Assembly: GCA_022361395.1 (NCBI GenBank)
Contig: JAKSAX010000466.1
Span: 1-45,042 of the forward strand
DNA: 45,042 nucleotides
DNA from: Desulfobacterales bacterium
GTDB taxonomy: Bacteria; Desulfobacterota; Desulfobacteria; Desulfobacterales; Desulfobacteraceae
Reading direction: 5' to 3'
Position 1 is the first letter of the stretch. Each line of letters opens with the position of its first letter. The position numbers and the translations under genes were made by a program. Below are positions 34,008-43,263 of the stretch, piece by piece. Under the pieces are notes generated by a model. It saw only the letters and a program-made list of their open reading frames with translations, searched no databases and was not told where the DNA came from.

Positions 34008-35162
34008 GTGCATGCCAAAATAGTCAGCATGGAACGGTACTTATCAGAAAATATCCAGGAAGACCTGAATAAAAAAATCATTCTTCTGACAGGCCCCAGG
34101 CAGGTAGGCAAGACAACCTTATCCAAAATGCTGTCCAATGAATTTGACTACTTCAATATGGACAGTGCCGAAGACCGTCTCAGCATTCAGAAAAAGAGCT
34201 GGGACAGGTCAAAGCCCCTGCTGATCTTTGATGAACTGCATAAGGTAAAAAAATGGAAATCCTGGTTAAAAGGGGTCTATGATACAGAAGGAATCCCTCC
34301 ATCCATACTTGTGACAGGCAGTGCTAAGCTTGATACATACAAAAAGGTCGGGGATTCACTGGCAGGAAGGTTTTTTCAGTTTAGAATGCACCCCCTGGAC
34401 CTCAAGGAGATTCAGCGTTTTTTGAACCCGGAAAAACTTGAGGACGAACTGGACAGGCTTTTAGCGTTCGGCGGATTTCCCGAGCCCTTTCTGAACGGCA
34501 CACAACGGTTCTATAACCGGTGGAAGAAATCCCACCTGGATATTATTCTAAAGCAGGATTTGATTGATTTGGAAAATGTTCAGCAGATTTCACAAATCGA
34601 GATGTTAATCCAGCTCCTGAAGGAGCGTGTGGGCAGCCCTGTTTCCTATAGTTCGCTTGCCCGGGACCTTCAGTGTTCTGATAAAACGGTCAAGCGGTGG
34701 CTTACTATTCTGGAAAATATGTATGTTGTTTTCAAAGTGCCCCCCTTTCATAAAAATATTGCCCGGGCCATTCAGAAAGCCCCTAAATTTTATTTTTACG
34801 ACACAGGCCAGGTAATGGGGGATTCAGGATGCCGGTTGGAAAATGCAGTGGCCTGCGCCCTGAAAAAGGAAATTCAGTTCAGAGAGGATTGTTACGGTGA
34901 GTCCAGGTCTCTATCTTATCTACGAAATAAAGAGGGCAGGGAAATTGACTTTTGCATCATATCGGAAAACAGGCCAAGCCTTATGGTTGAAGTAAAGTGG
35001 AACGAAAACAGTTTAAGTCCGAATTTTAAGATATTTGAAAAGTTTTTCCCCGGTATCCAAATGATTCAGGTGTCTAAAAAATTAAACCGGGAAAAAACAT
35101 TTCCCAACGGGGCACAGATAAGGCAGGCTGTCAACTGGCTGTCCGAACTGACCTTGCCCTGA
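34008..35162 (+). CDS. AAA ATPase of the AAA_14/DUF4143 type
   Basis: 384 residues from GTG 34008 (MHAKIVSMERYL), or 377 from ATG 34029. Neither has a clear ribosome binding site, so the start is uncertain. Walker A is LTGPRQVGKTTL at about 27-38 and Walker B is PLLIFDELHKVKKWKSWLKG. The sensor-like GSAKLDTYKKVGDSLAGRFF fits the AAA_14 family. A winged-helix-like part (YSSLARDLQCSDKTVKRWL) follows, then a C-terminal DUF4143 nuclease-like fold with REIDFCIISENRPSLMVEVK. Such proteins are common in accessory regions and are often called toxin-like or defence ATPases, but their function is unclear. It follows yejE as a probable separate transcript. Confidence 0.8.
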   Translation: MHAKIVSMERYLSENIQEDLNKKIILLTGPRQVGKTTLSKMLSNEFDYFNMDSAEDRLSIQKKSWDRSKPLLIFDELHKVKKWKSWLKGVYDTEGIPPSILVTGSAKLDTYKKVGDSLAGRFFQFRMHPLDLKEIQRFLNPEKLEDELDRLLAFGGFPEPFLNGTQRFYNRWKKSHLDIILKQDLIDLENVQQISQIEMLIQLLKERVGSPVSYSSLARDLQCSDKTVKRWLTILENMYVVFKVPPFHKNIARAIQKAPKFYFYDTGQVMGDSGCRLENAVACALKKEIQFREDCYGESRSLSYLRNKEGREIDFCIISENRPSLMVEVKWNENSLSPNFKIFEKFFPGIQMIQVSKKLNREKTFPNGAQIRQAVNWLSELTLP

Positions 35163-35179
35163 GAAAAGGAGAATACTTA

Positions 35180-35812
35180 ATGTCTTTAAATTTCATTATA
35201 GCGTTTTCAGCGACAGTCTTTGTTGCATCCATCATTCCCGGGCCCAGCATGCTGCTGGCCCTGACCCACGGGATGCAGCACGGGGCAAAACGGACCATGG
35301 CATCCGCCCTGGGGAATGTGGCAATGACCATGGTTCAGGCCTTGGTCTCCATTGTGGGGCTGGGTACCATCCTGCTGGCCTCGGAAACGGTGTTTCTGGT
35401 GATTAAATGGGCCGGCGCCGCTTATCTTGTTTATATGGGTGTTTCCATTCTTATGGCTCCGGATCTTGGTGTTTCCGGTGATACTGCAGCAGATAAGACC
35501 AGGGGCAATACCCCTTTAAAAAAGCTGTTTTTCCAGTCTGCCATGGTCACGGCAGGCAACCCAAAGGCCATTATCTTTTTCACGGCTGTTTTCCCCCAGT
35601 TCATCCATCCTGAGTCAGGGTATCTGGCCCAGTGCAGCCTGCTGCTGGCCGTGATGGCTGTAATTGCCTTTGTCTGCTTTATGCTCTATGCACTGGGAGG
35701 CCAGAAAATCGTTTCCATTTTTTCCCGGGCCTCGGTGGGCAGGTGGATTAAACGGGTGATCGGGACCAGTTTTATCGGGGCAGGCATCGGTCTTGCGGCA
35801 AGTCACCGTTAG
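35180..35812 (+). CDS. LysE-family amino acid exporter 1
   Basis: 210 residues with six hydrophobic stretches, the LysE/RhtB fold. The start region LNFIIAFSATVFVASIIPGP and MLLALTHGMQHGAKRTMASALGN is the family signature, followed by AGNPKAIIFFTAVFPQF. It exports an amino acid or small compound from the cytoplasm; the substrate cannot be told from sequence. GAAAAGGAGAA precedes ATG 35180. It starts 17 bases after the AAA ATPase and is probably co-transcribed. A second LysE gene lies at 37523 on the other strand. Confidence 0.85.
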   Translation: MSLNFIIAFSATVFVASIIPGPSMLLALTHGMQHGAKRTMASALGNVAMTMVQALVSIVGLGTILLASETVFLVIKWAGAAYLVYMGVSILMAPDLGVSGDTAADKTRGNTPLKKLFFQSAMVTAGNPKAIIFFTAVFPQFIHPESGYLAQCSLLLAVMAVIAFVCFMLYALGGQKIVSIFSRASVGRWIKRVIGTSFIGAGIGLAASHR

Positions 35813-35838
35813 GGACTTTCATTGCAGGCCCGTTTTTT

Positions 35839-35930
35839 TCAGGCCTTCCGTTTCCGGCCGAATGAAATTTCCTGACGCTTCATCCGGCGCCTCAGGGTGC
35901 CTGCATTTATATTGAGTATCTCCGCGGCTC
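35839..35930 (-). pseudogene. Remnant of an NtrC-type regulator (C-terminal helix-turn-helix only)
   Basis: Read on the minus strand, 35930-35839 encodes AAEILNINAGTLRRRMKR followed by QEISFGRKRKA and a TGA stop. This is the end of a Fis-type helix-turn-helix of a sigma-54-dependent regulator. The same frame meets a TGA directly upstream (35931-35933), so only the last 30 codons remain. The normal preceding AAA+ domain is absent, and the neighbouring sequence is unrelated. A gene fragment like this suggests deletion or insertion in this stretch. Confidence 0.65.
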
Positions 35931-35967
35931 AGTGCCGATACCTTTCCACCGTTGGTCTCATGTCGAA

Positions 35968-37206
35968 TTACATGGTGAAACCCAGGTCCAGGGCCGCCTG
36001 TCTGTTACCGGTGTTCAACCGGTCAATAAATCTGTAGATTTCAATACCGTAAGCAGGCCATTCCCCGCAGGGGATGAAACGCTGCCTGTATCTGAATTCA
36101 AATACCGGGGCTTTTTCAACACGCCCTCTGTAGGTTACGTTATCCATCTTGTCTCCAAGGCCTGCCACCCCCCGGAGACGATGCCCGTATCCCCTGGAAT
36201 CGGTATAGAGCTTCTGGTTTTGCTTGGTGGCACTCTTGCCTTTGATGGGGTGGGCTGCCGCAGATAAAAGATCCGCGCCCTCTATCATGGTGACCAGCCA
36301 GTCCCCTATGGTGATGGGAATATTGACCCTTACTTTTTTGAATACACTGGTGGGGTCCTGCTCCGTAATTGTACGCTCAATCAACGGCCGTCCCGGGTTT
36401 ACCCTGCCTGTTTCCGGAACTTTTTGCATGATATCATTGCAGATAAAGCTCACCCACCGTTCCGGATCAGCCTGATAGTACTCCCTTTCCTCAGGCTCAA
36501 TTAATTTGAATAAGGCGGCAAAACTGGTTCTGCACATCACCCAGAACAGGTACTTTACCGCGCCTACCCCGCCTTTGCCCTTTCCCTGCTGGATATAAAA
36601 GGCGATCAGAGTGGCAAGCCCCCTGAGATTCGGGCTTGGCCGCAGGGCCTTCCATCCGGAATCACGGATCTGTGTATGGTTGATACAGATATACCCGTAT
36701 TGCCTGGAAATAAATTTTCTGACCTCATCGGGTTCACCGATAAACTGTTTTGCTGCATTTGAGTTTGGATCGGAGAGTATCCTGAACAATTTTCTGATCC
36801 GTCCCAGGCGAATTCCGGCAGATGCCTGGGGATTAGCGGTGAGTTGAAATGTGTCGGCGGTGTTAATGACAAATTTTGTACTGCTTTTTACAAGGGTTTT
36901 GGATAGATCGGCGTTCCTGAGGTATTGCTTCTGAGGGGCCAGCTTGCCATTGGTGATGGTGTCTATGAATTGTATCAATGCACGCAGCCTGGACCGGACG
37001 CTTCCCTCTCCGCGCTGGTCAGCTTCAATCTGATCGACGATGAACTCAATCTCATCTCCGTCGGCAGTCATCTGCCATCCACTTGGCGCATCGTAGAGCA
37101 CTGCAGCCTTTTGCAGCTTATACATCCTGCTGTTAACATTGGAATCCTCAATTTTATGATCTTTGAATATCTTCCATACAATGGCAAACTCGAACCCAAC
37201 CGCCAT
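35968..37206 (-). CDS. Unrecognised 412-residue protein
   Basis: No family recognised. There is no signal peptide and no membrane segment. The N-terminus looks compact (MAVGFEFAIVWKIFKDHKIE), followed by an acidic, helical part, and residues about 230-400 look like a folded core: IPITIGDWLVTMIEGADLLS, then KLYTDSRGYGHRLRGVAGLG and VFEFRYRQRFIPCGEWPAYG. Cys is rare (about four). AGGAGGG precedes ATG 37206, so the gene is probably expressed. It lies between the two LysE genes next to the regulator remnant and repeat copy B, a patchy accessory zone. An orphan worth a structure prediction. I infer nothing about its function. Confidence 0.6.
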   Translation of the reverse strand: MAVGFEFAIVWKIFKDHKIEDSNVNSRMYKLQKAAVLYDAPSGWQMTADGDEIEFIVDQIEADQRGEGSVRSRLRALIQFIDTITNGKLAPQKQYLRNADLSKTLVKSSTKFVINTADTFQLTANPQASAGIRLGRIRKLFRILSDPNSNAAKQFIGEPDEVRKFISRQYGYICINHTQIRDSGWKALRPSPNLRGLATLIAFYIQQGKGKGGVGAVKYLFWVMCRTSFAALFKLIEPEEREYYQADPERWVSFICNDIMQKVPETGRVNPGRPLIERTITEQDPTSVFKKVRVNIPITIGDWLVTMIEGADLLSAAAHPIKGKSATKQNQKLYTDSRGYGHRLRGVAGLGDKMDNVTYRGRVEKAPVFEFRYRQRFIPCGEWPAYGIEIYRFIDRLNTGNRQAALDLGFTM

Positions 37207-37262
37207 AGTCCCTCCTGCTGAATAATGAAAATTAGAAAAAGACGAATGTCAGTACTTGAAAT

Positions 37263-37335
37263 AGGGATTGCCCAAAAATAACTTCACGTTGGGTGTTTTG
37301 CAAAACAGAGCGTGAATTGATTTTTGCACGATCCC
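37263..37335. repeat. Dispersed imperfect palindromic repeat, copy B (73 bp)
   Basis: Arms 37263-37287 and 37312-37335 match copy A closely (GTTTTGCAAAACAGAGCGTG versus ATTTTGCAAAGCAGAACGTG in the shared core). Copy B lacks about 29 bases between the arms found in copy A. It lies in a 316-base gap (37207-37522) between the orphan gene and LysE 2. The ORF 37293-37547 that starts inside it is not supported. A small stem (TTCCC/GGGAA) lies at 37478-37491. Confidence 0.7.
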
Positions 37336-37522
37336 ATGGAATAATTTTTTTGAATAATTGCATGTTCGGATGTAATCGTCAACAGAGAAAAATGAGAAGA
37401 TATTCGTTTAGTCCTGAGGTCGGGCTTTTCAACCCGGGCAGGGGGCTGCGGATAAAACATCCCATGGAGCACAATTCCCAAAAGGGAACCTGGATAGTGT
37501 TGTGGAAACCGGGAGCTGAGCC

Positions 37523-38161
37523 TCAGGTCTGGTTCCGCTTCACTTGAAGTAAAAACAGTCCCATACCGATAAAAATTCCGCCGGTAACCTTATGGAAGAC
37601 CCTGACCATGCGAATATCCGCCAGCCAGCGTCTGGCTGTTTTTGCAAGATACCCATAGGCCATAAGAGAGATAAAGGAGAGGATCATGAATGTCAGTGTC
37701 ATGATAATGAACTGGGGAAATACAGGGGCGTCTACATTTAAAAAAAGCGGGAAAAAGGCCACAAAGAACAGGATGGCTTTCGGATTTGTTGCCGCGATCA
37801 GGAATCCTTCCTTAAACTTGGATAAGGATGCAATGTCTTCAGTGGATGAGCTCTTATGACCGGCTGTTAAAAATCCCTCTTTATTTTTGTACTTTCGAAT
37901 GCCTAAATAGATAAGATAACTTCCCCCTGCCATTTTCAGGAGCATGAATAAAAATGCAGAGGCCTGGAGTATGGCGCCCACACCAAACAGGGATACCGAT
38001 GATACAAAGAGCAATCCCAAGACATTGCCTGCTGAAGAGGCGGAAACCGCCTTAGGTCCGGATGTGACCCCGTTTGATATGGCAAGCAGGATCGCCGGTC
38101 CCGGGCTTATGATATTCAGGAGCGCAATGGATGAAAAGGTTAACCACATTTCAAAGCTCAT
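37523..38161 (-). CDS. LysE-family amino acid exporter 2
   Basis: 212 residues, the same fold as LysE exporter 1 but clearly different in sequence. It has SIALLNIISPGPAILLAISN at the start and ATNPKAILFFVAFFPLFLN in the middle. About six transmembrane helices are visible. AAAGGAGACG precedes ATG 38161. Its last codons run close to the region holding repeat B. It is unlikely to be a recent duplicate of exporter 1. The substrate is unknown. Confidence 0.85.
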   Translation of the reverse strand: MSFEMWLTFSSIALLNIISPGPAILLAISNGVTSGPKAVSASSAGNVLGLLFVSSVSLFGVGAILQASAFLFMLLKMAGGSYLIYLGIRKYKNKEGFLTAGHKSSSTEDIASLSKFKEGFLIAATNPKAILFFVAFFPLFLNVDAPVFPQFIIMTLTFMILSFISLMAYGYLAKTARRWLADIRMVRVFHKVTGGIFIGMGLFLLQVKRNQT

Positions 38162-38279
38162 GGGTACGTCTCCTTTGATGATGGCGCAGTACTGGAATTA
38201 AAACCAAATGTTTTTCCACTGGATTTATATCTTCTGGCCAATGAAGGTGCAAGGAAAAATTAGATGTGGCGGTTGCCGG

Positions 38280-38678
38280 TCAGTTTTTCCGGCAGTCCCG
38301 GAGCAGGGATTTAAACAGGTTTTCCCGATGATGATACCGGATGCGTTCCCTTTCCAGGATACCGTCAGCGGCGATGTTGCCCAGCTCCTCATCCAGGGCG
38401 TGGGATATTTCTCCGGCGGATATCAGTGAAAGATACCGGGCGCAGCAGACCCGGAGAAAAGAGGTGAAATTCCCCAGGTCATGTTCTGCGTCTATGGATT
38501 CATAATAAAGCCTGGTAATGAGCTGGCTCACTGTCATCCGGTCCCGGGCGGCGATCTCCTTAAGGGTTGACCAGAAGAAATTTTCAATGCGGATACTGGT
38601 GGAGACCCCGTCTATACGCAGGGATCTGGTGCGGCTTTTCCATAGTTCACTATCGGCATTAATAAATAACCGGCACAT
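38280..38678 (-). CDS. Ribbon-helix-helix domain protein
   Basis: 132 residues. The part at residues 15-60 fits an RHH_4-type DNA-binding fold: RSLRIDGVSTSIRIENFFWS then LKEIAARDRMTVSQLITRLY. The C-terminal 70 residues are mostly helical and contain an unusual CCARYLSL pair of cysteines. AGGAGG precedes ATG 38678. It is likely a transcription regulator, either of itself or of the DJ-1 gene 22 bases upstream, with which it shares a strand. RHH proteins are often antitoxins, but no toxin partner is seen next to it. Confidence 0.75.
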   Translation of the reverse strand: MCRLFINADSELWKSRTRSLRIDGVSTSIRIENFFWSTLKEIAARDRMTVSQLITRLYYESIDAEHDLGNFTSFLRVCCARYLSLISAGEISHALDEELGNIAADGILERERIRYHHRENLFKSLLRDCRKN

Positions 38679-38700
38679 TGAAAACCTCCTCTTCTTTTAT

Positions 38701-39264
38701 TTAAGAATTGAGCAGCGCCATAAACTGTGCCATCCAGGCAGGGTTTGCCGGCCATGCCGGTGCCGTGACAAGGTTCCCGTCTGTAAAGGCCTCTGTCATT
38801 TCTAAATTCTTATACTCTCCTCCGGCCGCGTTTATTTCAGGCGCACAGGCCGGATAGGCTGAACACTGGCGCCCGTTGAGCACCTCTGCCGCAACAAGCA
38901 TTTGCGCACCGTGGCAGATCGCAGCCACCGGCTTGTCTGCCGTAAAAAAGTGCTGAACCATTTCAATAACCCTGTTGTCGAGCCGCAGGTATTCAGGCGC
39001 CCGGCCGCCGGGAATCACCAATCCATCATAGTTCCGGGGAGAGATTTCGTCAAATGAGGCGTTCAAAGTGAAATTATGCCCGGGCTTCTCAGTGTAAGTC
39101 TGATGCCCTTCAAAATCATGAATGGCCGTTGCTATGGTTTCCCCGGCCGCTTTGTCCGGGCAGACTGCATCCACCTCATGTCCCGCAGCCAGCAGGATCT
39201 GAAACGGTACCATGGTCTCGTAGTCTTCGGTAAAATCACCTGTGATCATTAAGATTTTAGCCAT
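38701..39264 (-). CDS. DJ-1/PfpI family protein
   Basis: 187 residues with the DJ-1 fold. It starts [20 protein letters not shown], and the nucleophile elbow is [18 protein letters not shown] with Cys at about residue 116, followed by His. The upstream region has [12 protein letters not shown], which completes the Glu/Cys/His pattern of the family. Members include glyoxalases, chaperones and proteases, and which of these it is cannot be told here. AGGAGGAAC precedes ATG 39264. It probably shares a transcript with the RHH gene. Confidence 0.88.
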   Translation of the reverse strand: MAKILMITGDFTEDYETMVPFQILLAAGHEVDAVCPDKAAGETIATAIHDFEGHQTYTEKPGHNFTLNASFDEISPRNYDGLVIPGGRAPEYLRLDNRVIEMVQHFFTADKPVAAICHGAQMLVAAEVLNGRQCSAYPACAPEINAAGGEYKNLEMTEAFTDGNLVTAPAWPANPAWMAQFMALLNS

Positions 39265-39337
39265 TTGTTCCTCCTTTAATCAGCGGTTAACGTATAAAAT
39301 GGTTCAAGGGATATCGCCCCATTCTGACGAATGCTAT

Positions 39338-39417
39338 CATAAAAAAGAGCGGCACCGGTAGTATCTGAATACTACACCCGGTTTATAATGATTTCAGCTA
39401 CTTCTCTCTTTTTTATG
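39338..39417. repeat. Nested palindromes in the gap between the DJ-1 and binding-protein genes
   Basis: CATAAAAAAGAG (39338-39349) and CTCTTTTTTATG (39406-39417) are perfect inverted arms 56 bases apart. Between them GTAGTAT-CTGA-ATACTAC (39358-39375) forms its own hairpin. Together they could fold into one long stem with a second stem inside. The 459-base gap (39265-39723) holds no gene that I can support. It could be an RNA element, a terminator pair or a mobile remnant. Confidence 0.5.
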
Positions 39418-39723
39418 CAACGGATATATTCATTTTCCTATCCGGTATTGGGCACCGGCCCGGCCCGAGTGTGATAATCCATAATTTATATGGTTGCAGA
39501 CGAATATGAATTTATAGTAGTATCTCAATATTAACACCTTTCCTTGTGAAACTACCCATTGATAGTATGAGATTTACCTGAACTTCGTATTGTTGCTGGT
39601 TTGTTTGTGATTTTAACCGGTTATAGCAGATAACACAAATATGTTCCGGAAAAAATGAACCGGAGCAAATTTTCAGGCTGTTATAACCGGGATAACAGAA
39701 CCAAAATATCAAAGGAGGTCTGC

Positions 39724-40476
39724 ATGCAGACAAAAGGTTTCAGATTTATTCTGGTTTTAATGTTTTGTGTAATCGGATTTCACGTAATTGGAGCAGAGGC
39801 AAAAACAATAACCCTTGCTACCGTGGAGTGGGAGCCCTATTACGGCCCGTCACTGGAAAATGACGGTTTTACCGTGGATTTAAGCCGTGCGGCTTTTCAG
39901 AAAGCAGGCTATAGCCTGAAAATAGAATACATGCCCTGGAAGCGGGCAATCGTGCTGGGTGAGCAGGGGAAAAAGTATCAGGGCGTTTTTGGTGCATATT
40001 ATAATGACGAAAGAAACAAGATATTTGTTTTTTCCGATACCTTTGCCTCATCCGGAGTCGGGCTTTTCAGCAGAAAAGGAGAGAATATCTCCTATAAAAC
40101 CCTTAAGGACCTCGCCCCGTATAAGGTCGGCGTGATCAAGGGGTACGCCAACACGGAAGCCTTTGATGCTGCCGATTACATCGCAAAGGATGAGACCACT
40201 GACCAGGTAAAAAATATTAAAAAGCTGATGAACGGCCGGGTGGACCTGATCATTGGTTCCCCCCATGTCATTCTTTACGAAGTCAAATCCAAGCTTCCTG
40301 AATACGGAGGCAAGATCGAACTCTTAAATCCGTTGCTTAAAACAAATACCCTGCATTTTATGATTTCACGCAAGGTGTCCGGACATGAAAAAATCATCGC
40401 AGATTTCAACCGGGGCCTGAAAATGATTAAAGAGGACGGCACCTACGATGAGATCGTAAAGAAACACGGGTTTTAA
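39724..40476 (+). CDS. Periplasmic solute-binding protein, family 3
   Basis: 250 residues. The signal peptide (KGFRFILVLMFCVIGFHVIG) ends near AEA-K. The mature part has the family-3 binding pattern: ITLATVEWEPYYGPSLENDG, then FTVDLSRAAFQKAGYSLKIE, YMPWKRAIVLGEQGKKYQG and a C-terminal half with YKVGVIKGYANTEAFDAADY. It binds an amino acid or other small solute in the periplasm. Start ATG 39724 has AAAGGAGGTC upstream, and the longer frame from 39655 lies before it. No ABC permease or ATPase follows; instead a chemoreceptor gene converges on it, which suggests a sensing role. Confidence 0.88.
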   Translation: MQTKGFRFILVLMFCVIGFHVIGAEAKTITLATVEWEPYYGPSLENDGFTVDLSRAAFQKAGYSLKIEYMPWKRAIVLGEQGKKYQGVFGAYYNDERNKIFVFSDTFASSGVGLFSRKGENISYKTLKDLAPYKVGVIKGYANTEAFDAADYIAKDETTDQVKNIKKLMNGRVDLIIGSPHVILYEVKSKLPEYGGKIELLNPLLKTNTLHFMISRKVSGHEKIIADFNRGLKMIKEDGTYDEIVKKHGF

Positions 40477-40493
40477 AGTCTATATATAATGGT

Positions 40494-40527
40494 AACAGGG
40501 CAGGCCGGTCTGATGGCCTGCCCTGTT
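40494..40527. terminator. Bidirectional terminator between the convergent binding-protein and chemoreceptor genes
   Basis: AACAGGGCAGGCC (40494-40506) and GGCCTGCCCTGTT (40515-40527) pair over 13 bases with an 8-base loop. It lies between the stop of the binding-protein gene and the stop of the MCP gene, so it can end both transcripts. No long T-tract. Confidence 0.6.
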
Positions 40528-40541
40528 GAACCCTCTGCAAC

Positions 40542-42920
40542 TTAAATTTTAAACCGGCCCACCATCCTGCTCAGGTTTCCGGCCAGTTCGGAGAGATCTG
40601 ACGCACTCTGCCTTACCTGGCTGCTGCCTGAATTTATTTGGGAAGCGGCCTGGCTGACCTCTGCAATCTCTCCTGTAACACCCTGGGCAACGACGCTTGT
40701 CTGGGTGACATTTTCATTTACATCTTCAACACCCCGGGCCGCGAGGGTCACACTCTCAGAGATTTCAAGGGTGGTGGCTGACTGCTCTTCCATGGCCTGG
40801 GAAACCGTGCCGACAATCTCGTTGATTTCATTGATGACCGCCACAATGGTCTCGATTACCGTCACGGATTCTGCTGTAGTTCCCTGGACATTTGTTATCC
40901 GGCCGGTGATTTCACTGGTGGCATCAGCGGTCTGCTGGGCTAGGGCCTTTATCTCTCCTGCAACCACGGCAAACCCTTTTCCGGCTTCACCTGCCCGGGC
41001 TGCTTCAATGGTGGCATTGAGCGCCAGCAAATTGGTCTGCTCCGAGATATCCGCGATGGTTTCCGTGACCTTGTTGATGTCGGCCGCAGCCTTGCCGAGT
41101 TCGTCGACCTTGGCGGATACGTTCTTTGCCTGGGCCACCGCGTTCTGGGTTGTGGTGTTTCCCCTGGCCATGTTTGTGGATATTTCCTCGATGGTTGACC
41201 GCATCTGTTCGATAGCCGCAACAATGGTCTGGATATTACCCGTTGTATCCTGGGATGCGGTTGCCACACCGTTCATATTGGCGCTCATTTCCTCGGCAGC
41301 AGCAGCCACGGTGTTGGACTTCTGGGCGGTCTGATCCGAACTTGAGGCGATCTGGTCCGAGACCGAAGAGAGCTGGCCGGATTCCCCTGTAAGGGTCTCA
41401 ACACCTTTGGAAATATCCCGGATCATGGCGTGCAGGTTATCGATGAACAAATTAATCCATTTTCCAAGCTCGCCCACCTCATCCCGGGAGTCGATTGTCA
41501 GGCGTTTGGTCAGGTCGCCTTCGCCTTCTGCAATATCCCTGATCATTTCATTGGTCTGTTTTATGGGGGTCAGTATGGAGCGGATAAGCAAAAATGCCAT
41601 TACCACAACGATAACCAGCCCCGCTGCTATGAAAAAGAGGATAACGGACTTGGCAGAATCTTCCGTTGCATCCATCACCCCTCTGATCTTGACGGATATT
41701 TCTTCCATGAGATCTATCCGGGTCTGGACATTTTCCGTTGCCTTCTTAACATTGCCCTGTGCCAGTGTGAGGTTTGCAGAATAGGTTTTCCAGATGTCCA
41801 TATATCCCATTGCCGCGGTTTTTAGTTCTTCAGTGGCGCTTGAGGACCCGTGAATCTCGGAGAGAAGGTCAAGGGTTTGCTGTTCCCCTGCGTTGAACAT
41901 CATATGGTAAAGGCTTGCCAGCCTGGCATAAATCATTTTCTTTTCCAGGGTATTGATGGCAGAGATTTCTTCAAATCCTTTGGTGACGATCCTGCCCATT
42001 TCAAGGCCGGCTTTTTCAATATCATCTATATAAACACCGGCGCAAATGACCATATCCCAGGGTTCAAAGTACCTGGCCATGGTTACCTTGGGAAAAATTT
42101 CGTCTTTTTTGCCCGGTTTTGTCCAATAGTATTCCTGGGTGGAATTTCCGTCTTTTATCGCGTTTTCCACAAGGTCAACCATAAAGGTTTCTCCGGTTTT
42201 CTTATCTTTGACCTTGCTGAAATTCATGCCTTCAAGTTTTGCCCGGGCTCCGTGGGCGATCAGGGTATAGTCCTTTTGCATGACGAAATAATAATTGTTG
42301 CCGTCAAAGTGGAGGTTCCGGAGAAACTCCAGGGCATCTTCCCTGGTTTTTCCGGTGGCATGGTAATAGGTGACGGTGTTAAACCCGAGTTCAACAGTCT
42401 CTTCAACACTTTTGTAGGAGTAGTCTTTGAGAAAGGTCTGGCTGGCCGATAAAATCCCGTTCCGGATTTTTTCACTTTCCGAATCAATGTTCTGTCCGAA
42501 AATATCGCTCATCTCTGCCGCGATTCTTTTGAGGTCTCCAAGAAGTGACTTATTGGTTTCCTTGTTGGTTTTCAGATCGGACAAGAGGGCGGTATACACC
42601 TTTGCCGCTTTTTCAACAGTTGCAAGGGTGGCTGCATCTTCTGCTGAGCGGTCTAATTGTTCCAGTCTCTCATTAACCGTTTTTACTGTCTTCTGGATAG
42701 CCTTGTAGTCGTCAATGTTTCCGGTCTGCTTATATTTTTCCTGGTAAATCAGAATGTTCTCAAGTCCCTTTTCCATTTCAAGAATCTCTGACTGGACCGT
42801 GGCTACATTCATTACCTTGTTCAGGGCGTACCATCCTGTGATACCGATCGCCAATGTGATTACAATGGTTAGGCCAAAACCACCTATCAATTTCGTTCTG
42901 ATTCGTAAATTCTTAAACAT
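40542..42920 (-). CDS. Methyl-accepting chemotaxis protein with Cache-type sensor
   Basis: 792 residues. The first transmembrane helix is at about 11-33, followed by helices (about 40-180) and a single-Cache-like part (about 190-300) with [20 protein letters not shown] and [20 protein letters not shown] second helical region follows, then transmembrane helix 2 (about 425-447), HAMP (about 448-500) and a signalling domain with [20 protein letters not shown] and [20 protein letters not shown] near 650-690. It links ligand binding outside to CheA/CheW signalling. GGAGAACCT precedes ATG 42920. It is convergent with the solute-binding protein, perhaps to sense the same ligand. Alternatively its Cache domain senses a small organic acid directly. 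Confidence 0.93.
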   Translation of the reverse strand: MFKNLRIRTKLIGGFGLTIVITLAIGITGWYALNKVMNVATVQSEILEMEKGLENILIYQEKYKQTGNIDDYKAIQKTVKTVNERLEQLDRSAEDAATLATVEKAAKVYTALLSDLKTNKETNKSLLGDLKRIAAEMSDIFGQNIDSESEKIRNGILSASQTFLKDYSYKSVEETVELGFNTVTYYHATGKTREDALEFLRNLHFDGNNYYFVMQKDYTLIAHGARAKLEGMNFSKVKDKKTGETFMVDLVENAIKDGNSTQEYYWTKPGKKDEIFPKVTMARYFEPWDMVICAGVYIDDIEKAGLEMGRIVTKGFEEISAINTLEKKMIYARLASLYHMMFNAGEQQTLDLLSEIHGSSSATEELKTAAMGYMDIWKTYSANLTLAQGNVKKATENVQTRIDLMEEISVKIRGVMDATEDSAKSVILFFIAAGLVIVVVMAFLLIRSILTPIKQTNEMIRDIAEGEGDLTKRLTIDSRDEVGELGKWINLFIDNLHAMIRDISKGVETLTGESGQLSSVSDQIASSSDQTAQKSNTVAAAAEEMSANMNGVATASQDTTGNIQTIVAAIEQMRSTIEEISTNMARGNTTTQNAVAQAKNVSAKVDELGKAAADINKVTETIADISEQTNLLALNATIEAARAGEAGKGFAVVAGEIKALAQQTADATSEITGRITNVQGTTAESVTVIETIVAVINEINEIVGTVSQAMEEQSATTLEISESVTLAARGVEDVNENVTQTSVVAQGVTGEIAEVSQAASQINSGSSQVRQSASDLSELAGNLSRMVGRFKI

Positions 42921-43263
42921 AGGTTCTCCGATTTTTCGTAATGTAATTAGTAAATTATCTCATTGATGACTCAAATCTCACTGTAACTGTTAAAGCATGA
43001 AAATAGTCAATTTTTTACCGGATTATTTATCGAAACGGCACTATATAGTAAGTTTTACTAAAAAAAAAGCAAAAAATGAAAAATGATACTATGTGGTATA
43101 TCGTCTGCGCCGCAGGTACGATATGGACGGGATCGTAAAAAAAGCGAACCAAAAACGATCTGCGTTCGGAAATTCCGAACCCCCTGTTCTGATAATCCGG
43201 TTAGAAATGATGCAAAAAATCTGATACGCATAGGTTAACCGTTTAAGTGAAGGAGAATATAGA
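42921..43263. other. Palindrome-rich gap upstream of the candidate selenoprotein gene
   Basis: 343 bases, no gene. ATATCGT-CTGCG (43098-43109) pairs with CGCAG-GT-ACGATAT (43111-43124) apart from a two-base bulge. GTTCGGAA-A-TTCCGAAC (43164-43180) is a perfect palindrome, perhaps an operator. Ribosome binding site GAAGGAG is at 43250-43256, 7 bases before ATG 43264. The promoter could not be placed with confidence. Confidence 0.5.

Noticed and set aside
37293..37547. Plus-strand ORF starting inside repeat copy B
   Set aside because: It starts in the palindromic repeat, overlaps the end of the LysE gene and has no recognisable domain.
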